This document shows positions 27,426 to 35,497 of a stretch of 64,000 nt of DNA, piece by piece. Source of the DNA: Paenibacillus sp. FSL H7-0737. Its GTDB lineage: Bacteria > Bacillota > Bacilli > Paenibacillales > Paenibacillaceae. The position numbers and the translations under genes were made by a program. The notes beneath the pieces were generated by a model, which made no database searches, was not told the origin of the DNA, and saw nothing but the letters and a program-made list of their open reading frames with translations. Location: NCBI RefSeq assembly GCF_000758545.1, contig NZ_CP009279.1, forward strand, positions 5,022,001-5,086,000, read 5' to 3'. The stretch's first letter is position 1. Each line of letters opens with the position of its first letter.

Positions 27426-29132
27426 TTAATTATCCTGAATATCGACCTCGCTACAGGCGGTTAAACGTATCGCATCCGCAACACTGGAAAGACAGTTCGT
27501 ACCTTCCCCACCCATGACAATTTCGTTAGCACTGAAGACCAGTCCGCGGGTACTCTTGGCACTAAGGACTAACGTTTCACCAGTCTCGAACCTGTTGTTC
27601 TTAATAACTATACCCTGATGAACAGGAGTGCTCTCGTCAACCTCTGTGTTCTCTGGCGAAATGAAAATAACCGGATGCTCGATACCCCCGCATTCAATAA
27701 AATGATTCTCAGCGATGGTTACCTCCTCCACCTTGCCAGACTCATACCAAGACTCCGCATCCAGGGCAACAAGAATCGCACTCATTTGCATCCGATCAAA
27801 AACATTCCCCTTAATCTCTACTTTACGCCGGGTTGTCACAAGAATACCGCGGGTCGGTACCCGCGCGAGGTGATTATTTACGACTTCAACCTCCGGTGTC
27901 CAGGTTACATTCTCGATCACATCATGGCTGCCAAGCCCCTTAGGAATAGGCTGTGCTAAAGTCAGTATTAGCTCGCATGGGTTGAGACGCGTAACCTCTA
28001 TCACTTCATTAGCAGCATAGGTAGTCAGAGAGCCAGAACGAACAAATTCAATTTCGTCTCCCGGATAGAAGACCGTAAAACCGTAAGTCTGCGGATGCAT
28101 GAACCGAACCTTCACCCTATTCGTAGACAGCTGCTCCACGATCCGTAGATAGGTACCATGGACATTGACGACGTCATCATGAGAACCGGCAAAACGGCTG
28201 TCTGCAACAGTTATTTTACCTCGGCAGCTGGACATATGGATGAAATCCGCAAAGCCAGTAACCGTTCGGCCTGTCTCCAGGCGCGGCGAAATATCCATGC
28301 GTTGAAAGGTGAGATTGTCGCTGAACTGCCCTACAACCCCAAGTCCGTGTAAAAAATGCAGCCCCACATCGCTGAAGGTGATGTTAGCGCTCTCCACAAT
28401 GAAGACACCTACCTGATCGCGAATACCATCACGGCTTTGCAGGACCTGCCCGGGGACAACCTCAGGCCCATGATCAAAATGCAAGCGGAGCTTCATCGGC
28501 TCCAGCTCTTCAACCGAATCAGCCAGCTCCGACCAGTTGTCCACCCGCCAAGTCGTATTGCTAAGTGGATCATAGGTCTGCATTGGTCCTTCCGAGAAGC
28601 TCCAGCCCTCACCGATCCAGACCAGCTTGCCATCCCTGATCTCATACCGTGAATCGGAGTGAACCTGGACATCGAAATAATGAGTACCGCTTTCAGTAAT
28701 CGTCATCTCTGTCACAGTCGGCCGAGCATAGTCGGTATGTAAATTACGAATCTCTATATTTTTGCAACCATCCAGCAAGAACATAGTCTGCTTGCCATGG
28801 AAGATAAATAGAGAGCCATTGCCCTCAAATGTTAAATTGTGCAGCCCCTTTAAGAGAATTCCTATAGTCTTGGTGACATCCGGATTCTCTTCTTCACTGG
28901 TAGTGTTGGAAATGTAGTAGGGTGCTCGGATGGCCTCTTCCGGATAGAAATGATAGCAGCCTTTTGGACAATCCAGCAGGACCGGCCCAGTTATTTCGGC
29001 GGCTGCCTCAATAGCTCGGGTCATGGCTGGCTGAGCATCCAAGCCGGAATCCGGCAGAACACCAAAATCAGTCAGGCGGATTACGATAGGAGAAGAATCG
29101 ACGCTGTGTTCTGTAAAAGAAATGATCAACAC
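27426..29132 (-). CDS. Alpha-1,3-galactosidase-like, right-handed beta-helix (GH110-like)
   Basis: Protein of 568 residues with parallel beta-helix signatures. It opens with a pectate-lyase-like IRLTDFGVLPDSGLDAQPA and contains GFADFIHMSSCRGKI and SHDDVVNVHGTYLRI near residues 300-335, the pattern I associate with GH110 alpha-1,3-galactosidases, inverting enzymes that remove terminal alpha-1,3-galactose (for example from blood group B). No signal peptide. The start is weak: GTG at 29132 with only AAGAAAG ahead, and no better in-frame codon before the upstream stop. Alternatives are another beta-helix glycosidase or lyase; the family call is by motif only. Confidence 0.75.
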   Translation of the reverse strand: MLIISFTEHSVDSSPIVIRLTDFGVLPDSGLDAQPAMTRAIEAAAEITGPVLLDCPKGCYHFYPEEAIRAPYYISNTTSEEENPDVTKTIGILLKGLHNLTFEGNGSLFIFHGKQTMFLLDGCKNIEIRNLHTDYARPTVTEMTITESGTHYFDVQVHSDSRYEIRDGKLVWIGEGWSFSEGPMQTYDPLSNTTWRVDNWSELADSVEELEPMKLRLHFDHGPEVVPGQVLQSRDGIRDQVGVFIVESANITFSDVGLHFLHGLGVVGQFSDNLTFQRMDISPRLETGRTVTGFADFIHMSSCRGKITVADSRFAGSHDDVVNVHGTYLRIVEQLSTNRVKVRFMHPQTYGFTVFYPGDEIEFVRSGSLTTYAANEVIEVTRLNPCELILTLAQPIPKGLGSHDVIENVTWTPEVEVVNNHLARVPTRGILVTTRRKVEIKGNVFDRMQMSAILVALDAESWYESGKVEEVTIAENHFIECGGIEHPVIFISPENTEVDESTPVHQGIVIKNNRFETGETLVLSAKSTRGLVFSANEIVMGGEGTNCLSSVADAIRLTACSEVDIQDN

Positions 29133-29146
29133 CCACTTTCTTAGAA

Positions 29147-29160
29147 TTGTAAACGCTTAA
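29147..29160 (-). promoter_or_regulatory. cre-like site before GH110-like gene
   Basis: TTGTAAACGCTTAA, close to the cre consensus, lies 15 bases upstream of the start codon in the 61-base gap after the SGNH gene. Confidence 0.45.
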
Positions 29161-29193
29161 TAAGAGGCAGTATAATCTTCTAGGTTAGAATAA

Positions 29194-30327
29194 TCAATTG
29201 TACATTAGCTGCAAAATGCGCAGACTGGTGCCTTTACTCTGTTCATCCTTTTCCCCTGTAATTCGCACGGTTACTTGCAATTCCTGACGTTGTTCCTCGA
29301 TTCCGAACATAGCAATAATAGGCCGAAACGCAAGCGGACACCATTCATCGAATAAGTTAACCGCATGAAAGGGACCGCCATTGAGCGAATATTCGAATAT
29401 CCCACTGTCCGGGCCGTAGAGCAGCAGCAGACCCACACTCTGTCCGGTTACTGTGTAAGAAAAAAATGCCTCTTTGCTGTCTGTATATAAATGCTCCGTT
29501 CCAAATCGCCAGTTCATCAGTGGATCATCAGGGGTAAGCTCGCGTAGCTCGAACCCATCTGCATGATCAGCGCCTCTGAAATCCAGTAAATTACCGTATT
29601 CATAATTTCGCTCCTCCAAAGGAGCAATACTTAACGCGCTTCCGGTATTTGAATGTGTGTTGTCAGGAACAAGAGCTGCATCCAAATATTCCTGTAAAAA
29701 AGAAGCATACAGCGCATGTCCGTCATCATTGGGATGATATCCATCCGGAGCCAGCTCAGTCCATTCCATTTGTCCGGCCTGGGTCTGTGCATAAACTCTA
29801 GCTGCAAAATTAACAGATGGAAGATCGTAATGCTCAGCTACTTCTTCGTGGACGGCAATGTTAAAGGGATTGCTCCCTGACAGATTCTTCTCTGCTGCCG
29901 TATACAAGAAGCAAATGTCAGTGCCGGGCGACAACCGTCTGCACTGGCGCACAATTCCTTCCAGACCTCTAATGGATTCTTCCCGGTCGTTGCCGTCATT
30001 GACGCTAAATTCAACGAATAGTAGATCAATCTTGCCGTATTGCAGGACATGCGACTGTAATCGGTGAGCGCCCAGCGTGGAATTCGTTCCACCCACTCCC
30101 GCATTGATGAAGCGGAATTCATGATTCGCAAATCGCACCTGCAGATACTTACCAGTCAGCGCTCTCCAGCTAAATGTGTCCGCGTCGGAAGCACCTGCCC
30201 CCTCTGTAATGGAACCACCCAAAAAGGCGACAGTCACCGGCTCCTTTCCCGCAAGTCTTACGCTTGTATTCGGTAGTCCCCGTCTTGGAACTACAAATTG
30301 ATGATTGCAATGTTTCTCTTCTGTCAT
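29194..30327 (-). CDS. SGNH/GDSL-family hydrolase, probable carbohydrate esterase
   Basis: Esterase of 377 residues with all four SGNH blocks: catalytic Ser in AFLGGSITEGAG (near 37), oxyanion Gly in NAGVGGTNST, Asn in VEFSVNDGN, and the Asp-His pair in DGYHPNDDGH near 200. A C-terminal beta-rich domain (about 245-377) follows. No signal peptide, so it probably deacetylates imported oligosaccharides. The ATG follows GGAGGATTAGTT. It is downstream of the second transporter's binding protein and upstream of the GH110-like gene. Confidence 0.88.
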   Translation of the reverse strand: MTEEKHCNHQFVVPRRGLPNTSVRLAGKEPVTVAFLGGSITEGAGASDADTFSWRALTGKYLQVRFANHEFRFINAGVGGTNSTLGAHRLQSHVLQYGKIDLLFVEFSVNDGNDREESIRGLEGIVRQCRRLSPGTDICFLYTAAEKNLSGSNPFNIAVHEEVAEHYDLPSVNFAARVYAQTQAGQMEWTELAPDGYHPNDDGHALYASFLQEYLDAALVPDNTHSNTGSALSIAPLEERNYEYGNLLDFRGADHADGFELRELTPDDPLMNWRFGTEHLYTDSKEAFFSYTVTGQSVGLLLLYGPDSGIFEYSLNGGPFHAVNLFDEWCPLAFRPIIAMFGIEEQRQELQVTVRITGEKDEQSKGTSLRILQLMYN

Positions 30328-30375
30328 AACTAATCCTCCGTAAATAAAAATGTATATTTTTCCTTGAAATCAAGA

Positions 30376-30411
30376 AATCAGGTGCTGGGGTATATCTTAC
30401 AGCACCTGATT
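30376..30411 (-). terminator. Hairpin between binding-protein and esterase genes
   Basis: AATCAGGTGCTG pairs with CAGCACCTGATT over 12 bp; a weak TTTCTT follows on the minus strand. It probably limits read-through from the abundant binding-protein transcript into the glycosidase genes. Confidence 0.7.
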
Positions 30412-30425
30412 CTGATTTCAATATT

Positions 30426-32093
30426 TTATTTTTTAGAAGTTTCGTAAGCCTTTTGCAAGATTTCGAGATAACGATCTAGCTTCAAGTCTTTCAGACCTTT
30501 TATATATGCATCCCAATCTTTATTAAGATCCTTGTTGCCCGTGATGAATTGAAGCTGATTTTGCTCAATGTAATTCTTGATGTTGGTTTGCAGCAAGCTC
30601 GCTTCATCGATTTCGCTTGGATCAATCCAAATCGACCAGATCGGGAATAATTCTTTAGGCTCATGTCCTTCATACAGCAGAGTCGCATCATACAATCTGC
30701 GTTCATAACCGCTGGAAGCGTAGATGTCAGTAGCTTGAACGAAGGTATCACGGTACTCTTTCGGCATATAGAAGTGACCCATGCCGCTCCAGCCCGCATT
30801 GCGCGGCGCTTCGCCCTCCGCCATAGGAATGGTCTTGATCACTGGTTTAACATCTTTGTCCAGCGCTACATCGCCTTCTTCTGGATCAGTCCAATCAATG
30901 CCCTTCATACCGCTGCCACCATTCGTTTGTCCTTCAGAAGTAAACATGTAGTCTACCATTTTAATTAAAGCGATCTGTGCTTCCTCGCTAGCTTTGTTGG
31001 TGATGACAAATTTCGCTCCTGGAGATACGCCACCTGCATCATGGGTCGCATAGGAGATACCTTCCGGTCCGCTAATCGGTGGTACAGGATTGTAGTGTGC
31101 CGAGCTTCTATTGCCCGGATCAATATTGACGAAAATCGCAGGGTGCATGCCCGCACCAGCGCCCAGAATTTCCGCATCGGCATTTTCACCGATTTTCTTA
31201 AAGGCTTCCGCATTCTGTGTGAATGCCCCTGGATCAATCAAACCTGCATCAAACAGAGATTTGATATAGGTCAGGCCTTCCTTCCACTCCGGTGTGACAG
31301 CCGCCGATTGAACTTTTCCATCCATCATGTTCAGATAATTGCGGTCATCATCGTATACAAAGGCATTCATGAGGAATGGTACAATGCGTACACCAAACTC
31401 CTCAATGGAGCCACTCAGCGGCACTTCATCTGCTTTTCCATTCCCGTTCGGATCTTGTGTTTTGAAAGCTTCCAGCACTTTTTTGAATTCTTCGGTTGTC
31501 TTCGGCATTTCCAGATTCAGCTTCTTCAGCCACTCGGTATTGAGCCACATTTTGCTCGGATAGGAGCAGTGAAAGCACTCTGTGTAAGCGACAAGCCCGT
31601 AGATATTACCATCAGGCGCTGTGTTAAGCGTTCTCAAATTATCGTTCTTTTCCATAGCCGCTTTAATATTCGGAGCATATTTATCAATTAGATCGTTCAG
31701 AGGAATCAGTACGCCCTGTTTGCCATACTTCAGAAGATCTGCCTGTGAGAACTGATCGATATAGTGAGTGAGCAGGTAAGCATCAGGGTAATCACCACTA
31801 GCAAGTGAGATTTGGCGCTTTTCCTTGGCTCCGTCTGAAGGGTTGATTTCCCATTTGAATTTAATATTGAATTTGTCTTCCACAAATTTCGAAAATTTAT
31901 TGGTAGGAACATCGATCCCGGATTCCTGAACCGAGAACACGCTGATTTCCACCGGTTTGCTTGCTGATTCCGAGTTACCTGAGTCAGCAGGTGCGGAGGA
32001 TGTGTTATCTGTATTTTTATTAGCACATCCGCTTAACACCACCGTAAGAATTAATACCAGCACCAATGACAAGGTCATCATACTTTTCTTCAA
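30426..32093 (-). CDS. Sugar ABC transporter substrate-binding lipoprotein (transporter 2)
   Basis: Family 1 extracellular binding protein of 555 residues. Lipoprotein signal with lipobox TVVLSGCAN at 17-25, then a Ser/Ala-rich linker and the binding domain. The start is TTG at 32093, nine bases after AGGGAG. It follows two permease genes. The ligand is unknown; the flanking GH95, GH110-like and esterase genes suggest a fucosylated, galactosylated or acetylated oligosaccharide. Confidence 0.92.
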   Translation of the reverse strand: MKKSMMTLSLVLVLILTVVLSGCANKNTDNTSSAPADSGNSESASKPVEISVFSVQESGIDVPTNKFSKFVEDKFNIKFKWEINPSDGAKEKRQISLASGDYPDAYLLTHYIDQFSQADLLKYGKQGVLIPLNDLIDKYAPNIKAAMEKNDNLRTLNTAPDGNIYGLVAYTECFHCSYPSKMWLNTEWLKKLNLEMPKTTEEFKKVLEAFKTQDPNGNGKADEVPLSGSIEEFGVRIVPFLMNAFVYDDDRNYLNMMDGKVQSAAVTPEWKEGLTYIKSLFDAGLIDPGAFTQNAEAFKKIGENADAEILGAGAGMHPAIFVNIDPGNRSSAHYNPVPPISGPEGISYATHDAGGVSPGAKFVITNKASEEAQIALIKMVDYMFTSEGQTNGGSGMKGIDWTDPEEGDVALDKDVKPVIKTIPMAEGEAPRNAGWSGMGHFYMPKEYRDTFVQATDIYASSGYERRLYDATLLYEGHEPKELFPIWSIWIDPSEIDEASLLQTNIKNYIEQNQLQFITGNKDLNKDWDAYIKGLKDLKLDRYLEILQKAYETSKK

Positions 32094-32189
32094 ATCCGAT
32101 CACTCCCTTTTATAATTTAGGCAGGTACGATATCTTTCTGTCATTTTACTGCGTGCCTCTCCCCCTCTCCAGATTCTGAAAGCTGTGAA

Positions 32190-33086
32190 TTAACCTTTAA
32201 CTGAACCGACCAGCATTCCTTGGACAAAATAACGCTGAACAAACGGATAGATAACAAGTACAGGCAGAGTAGCGATAACTATAAGTGCATATTTGAGTAG
32301 CTCAGCAAGCTGCTGCCGCTCCACCATTTTCATCGCATCCATTGTACCTGCACTGTTGTTCTGGATGATGATGCTTCGTAAGACAAGCTGAAGCGGGAAC
32401 AAATTCGCTGATTTCAAATAAATCAAAGCGTCAAAGTATGCATTCCACTGTCCTACCGCATACATAAGGACTAACACCGCGATAATGGGCTTCGATAACG
32501 GAATGACAACGCTCCAGACAAACCGCATATCACTGCAACCGTCGATTTCGCTGGCTTCCAGCAGCTCCTCCGGAATGGAGGATTGAAAGAATGACCGGGC
32601 AATAATGACCTGCCATACCCAAATCGCGTTTGGTATCAGCAGTGCCCAGCGGGTATCAATCAAATGGAGTTCCTTCACGACCATATAGGTCGGAATCAGC
32701 CCGCCGCTGAAAATCATCGTAAAGGTGATGATCATCATCAAAGTGTTGCGTCCGAAGAAACCTCTGCGTGATAAAGGGTACGCGATCATGATCGTAAGCA
32801 CAACACTAATGAACGTCCCTGCGGCTGTATAAAAAATGGAGTTGCCGTAGCCTGTAATGATCTCGGGTGTATTTAGCAGAACCTTGAAACCTTTGAAGGA
32901 AATATCTACAGGCCATAACCAGACTCGACCGGAGGTAACGGCTGCTGGACTGCTAATCGAGCTGCTGATGATAAAAATTAGCGGATAAATCACCGCGATG
33001 ACCACGAGGCTGAGTAGAATATAAATAGTGGTCAGAAATAGCTTATCGCCAGTTGATTCTTTAATTTTTTGTTGAACTGCTGCCAT
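32190..33086 (-). CDS. Carbohydrate ABC transporter permease (transporter 2, LplC type)
   Basis: Permease of 298 residues, six membrane segments, EAA loop EASEIDGCSDMRFVWSVVIPL near 186-206. AAAGGAG precedes the ATG. It lies 15 bases after the partner permease gene. As in transporter 1, no ATPase gene is nearby. Confidence 0.93.
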   Translation of the reverse strand: MAAVQQKIKESTGDKLFLTTIYILLSLVVIAVIYPLIFIISSSISSPAAVTSGRVWLWPVDISFKGFKVLLNTPEIITGYGNSIFYTAAGTFISVVLTIMIAYPLSRRGFFGRNTLMMIITFTMIFSGGLIPTYMVVKELHLIDTRWALLIPNAIWVWQVIIARSFFQSSIPEELLEASEIDGCSDMRFVWSVVIPLSKPIIAVLVLMYAVGQWNAYFDALIYLKSANLFPLQLVLRSIIIQNNSAGTMDAMKMVERQQLAELLKYALIVIATLPVLVIYPFVQRYFVQGMLVGSVKG

Positions 33087-33101
33087 GTGGTTGCTCCTTT
33101 C

Positions 33102-33986
33102 CTACCAGATGCTGTTGTTTGTGATGCGTTTAGCCAAGCCATTCACCGTAAGCAACAAAATAAGGTTGATTACCGAGTTGAATAGACCAACCGCAGTTGC
33201 AAAGCTATAATTGGCGTTCAGCAAACCGACCCGGTAGACATAAGTGGCAATGATCTCGGAATTCGCCAGATTGAGCGGGTTCTGCAGAAGATAGACCTTC
33301 TCAAAGCCAATAGCCATGACATTCCCAACATTCAAAATCAGGATGATGACGATGGTAGGCACAATACCTGGCAGATCAATATAACGAATTTTTTGAAAGC
33401 GTGAAGCGCCATCGACTTTGGCTGCCTCATAAAGCGTAGGATCTATACCGGCAAGCGCTGCTAAATAGATAACGGCACTGTAGCCCGCAGTCTGCCAAAT
33501 ATCAGACCAGACATAAATAGAACGAAACATTCCCGGTTCTCCAAGGAAATTGATCGACTCCAAACCGAAGAAGTTGAGAGCGATGTTCGCAAATCCAAGA
33601 CGAGGTGCCATAAATAGCATAATAATGGACACCATGACAACCGTCGAGATGAAATAAGGCGCAAAAGAGACCAGCTGGACGAACTTTTTGAACCTTCCCC
33701 CGCGCAATTCATTAATCATGAGCGCAAGGATAATCGGAATTGGAAATCCCGCCAGCAGCAGGTAACCACTAAGCATGATGGTGTTCTTGAGCAGGGTCCA
33801 AAACTGCGGATTATCAAAAAATAATCGAAAATTATGAAATCCAACCCATGGACTTCCCCATATTCCTTTAATCACGTTGTAGTCCTTGAAGGCTAGAACC
33901 GCGTTCAGCATTGGATAATACTTAAAAATGAGGAAAAATAACAGAGGTGGAATCACGAGCAAATGTAGCTGCCAGTGCTTTTTCAT
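33102..33986 (-). CDS. Carbohydrate ABC transporter permease (transporter 2, LplB type)
   Basis: Permease of 294 residues from the ATG at 33986, with EAA loop YEAAKVDGASRFQKIRYIDLP near 193-213 and six membrane segments starting at HLLVIPPLLFFLIF. The ATG has no ribosome site. The same frame stays open upstream to a TAG just before GGGGGGG (34074-34080) and encodes a basic stretch typical of LplB N-termini (KSLPKRKGSVFLQNARRS). No ATG, GTG or TTG lies in that stretch; an in-frame CTG at 34067, six bases behind the G run, or an ATT at 34073 may be the true start. Coordinates here use the first canonical codon. Confidence 0.9.
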   Translation of the reverse strand: MKKHWQLHLLVIPPLLFFLIFKYYPMLNAVLAFKDYNVIKGIWGSPWVGFHNFRLFFDNPQFWTLLKNTIMLSGYLLLAGFPIPIILALMINELRGGRFKKFVQLVSFAPYFISTVVMVSIIMLFMAPRLGFANIALNFFGLESINFLGEPGMFRSIYVWSDIWQTAGYSAVIYLAALAGIDPTLYEAAKVDGASRFQKIRYIDLPGIVPTIVIILILNVGNVMAIGFEKVYLLQNPLNLANSEIIATYVYRVGLLNANYSFATAVGLFNSVINLILLLTVNGLAKRITNNSIW

Positions 33987-34101
33987 ACTTCTACGAGCAT
34001 TTTGTAAAAATACAGAGCCCTTACGCTTCGGTAACGACTTGTGGTGTAATACTATTTCTTTCTCCAGAACAATCCCCCCCTAAGCAACCGCCAGTAGTTT
34101 A

Positions 34102-34187
34102 TGATAGCGCTTTCTACGAGTTGATCATAATTGACTTTTATCCCCAAAGAAAAGGTACACTTGGGCATTTCAGCGTACAAATAACCC
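34102..34187 (-). promoter_or_regulatory. Conserved promoter module (type I), transporter 2
   Basis: Shares four blocks, in the same order and nearly the same spacing, with 42865-42949: TGATAGCGCTTTCT (34102), GATCATAATTGA (34123), GGTACA (34154) and CGTACAAATAACCC (34174). On the minus strand this reads as an upstream activator box, a TATGAT -10 hexamer and a cre-like operator just downstream. The -35 is poor. It drives transporter 2. Confidence 0.65.
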
Positions 34188-34394
34188 TATTCAGGGAGAA
34201 CAAAATAGCTGTAGAACGGCCATTTTTCCGGAATCAGGCCCCACTCTGGAGATTTTCAATCTGGACAATTCTACCGGCAGTTGAATAAAGCGCATGAGAC
34301 AATTCAACCAACGCTTGATAGGATTGCGTTTGCAGAAATGCTATGCTGTTTTTGACAGTGCGCACTGTACATTTTGTTTTATTGGAGGTATACA

Positions 34395-35318
34395 ATGCTC
34401 GACTTGCGTAAAATTGGAGCTTATATTTCGAAGCTTCGCAAAGACCAGGATTTGACCCAATTGGAACTTGCCGATCAACTGAATGTAAGTCATCAAGCGG
34501 TATCGAAATGGGAACGGGGCGACTCGCTACCGGATATCGGAACGCTTCCGAAGTTTGCGAGGTTATTCGGCAAAACGGTAGACGACATTTTAAATGCAGG
34601 AGACAATACAGAAATTCGGGAGCACCCGCACCTAGGAACGATCGTTGAGGAGATCGCAGAGAACAGGCCGGAACAAGTTGCAGAGATGGTCAATACCGGA
34701 GAGGCGGAGCTGGAGGAGCTTGTAGAAGTAGCGCCGTTTGTAAAAACAAGCGCTCTGCATAAGGTTACAGAACGATTAGACAGCAGCGTCCTTAATTTAG
34801 ACGTGATCATGCGGCTGGCTCCGTTCCTCGGAACAGATACATTGGATGAACTGGTTCGTCAGGCAGAAGAGGGCGAAATTGTGTGGAATACCATTACTGG
34901 ACTCGCTCCGTTCGTCAGCAGCGACACATTATGTCGACTGGTAGATAAATCGATTGACGGTTCCTTAGAAGTGCACAATCTTGTTGGGATTGCCCCATTT
35001 CTTGATAGAGAACATGTAGATCGCTTGGTACAACAAGCAGAAGAGAGCAGCTTGAGCTGGCATTCCGTTCAAGGGCTGGCACCCTTTATTAGCAGAGAAA
35101 CATTAAACCGCTTGGTAGACCGGGTTGCAGACGGCACTATCGATGCGGACCAGATCATAAGCCTCGCACCTTTTCTGGACAGGGAAAATCTCGAGAAGTT
35201 GATTGGTGGAGTCGAAGCTGAACATCTTAGCCCAGATCTGCTGGCAAGTCTTGCTCCTTTCGTCGATCAAGGGACATTGAGCAGAATGGTGACAAGCTTA
35301 TTAAATAAAGTAAAGTAG
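34395..35318 (+). CDS. XRE-family regulator with seven 29-residue LAPF repeats
   Basis: Protein of 307 residues. Residues 1-65 are an HTH_3 DNA-binding domain (LTQLELADQLNVSHQAVSKW). From about residue 110 the rest is six full and one partial tandem 29-residue repeats, each starting (L/V/I)APF(L/V/I) and continuing .LxxLV, which should form a helical solenoid. The start is the ATG at 34395, after TTGGAGGTATACA. It is divergent from transporter 2 across about 400 bases. The repeat domain may bind a ligand or partner; its role is not known. I know of related XRE proteins in Firmicutes but no assigned function. Confidence 0.85.
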   Translation: MLDLRKIGAYISKLRKDQDLTQLELADQLNVSHQAVSKWERGDSLPDIGTLPKFARLFGKTVDDILNAGDNTEIREHPHLGTIVEEIAENRPEQVAEMVNTGEAELEELVEVAPFVKTSALHKVTERLDSSVLNLDVIMRLAPFLGTDTLDELVRQAEEGEIVWNTITGLAPFVSSDTLCRLVDKSIDGSLEVHNLVGIAPFLDREHVDRLVQQAEESSLSWHSVQGLAPFISRETLNRLVDRVADGTIDADQIISLAPFLDRENLEKLIGGVEAEHLSPDLLASLAPFVDQGTLSRMVTSLLNKVK

Positions 35319-35403
35319 ACACGGATATCGGAGATCAGAGATTGGTGATGCATAGACCGTCGGCGATCAACAAAGCTAACGGGAAACGTTAGTTGAACGA
35401 CAA

Positions 35404-35449
35404 CAGCGGCAGTCTAAGACTTTATTTATCAAGTCTTGGTCCGCCGCTG
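35404..35449. terminator. Terminator between XRE gene and AraC sensor gene
   Basis: CAGCGGC pairs with GCCGCTG and an inner AAGACTT with AAGTCTT; TTCTTTT follows on the plus strand. It serves the XRE gene. Confidence 0.8.
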
Positions 35450-35497
35450 CTTCTTTTAATGGATCAGTCTAATACTTAATTTTCACCAAACAACTAT

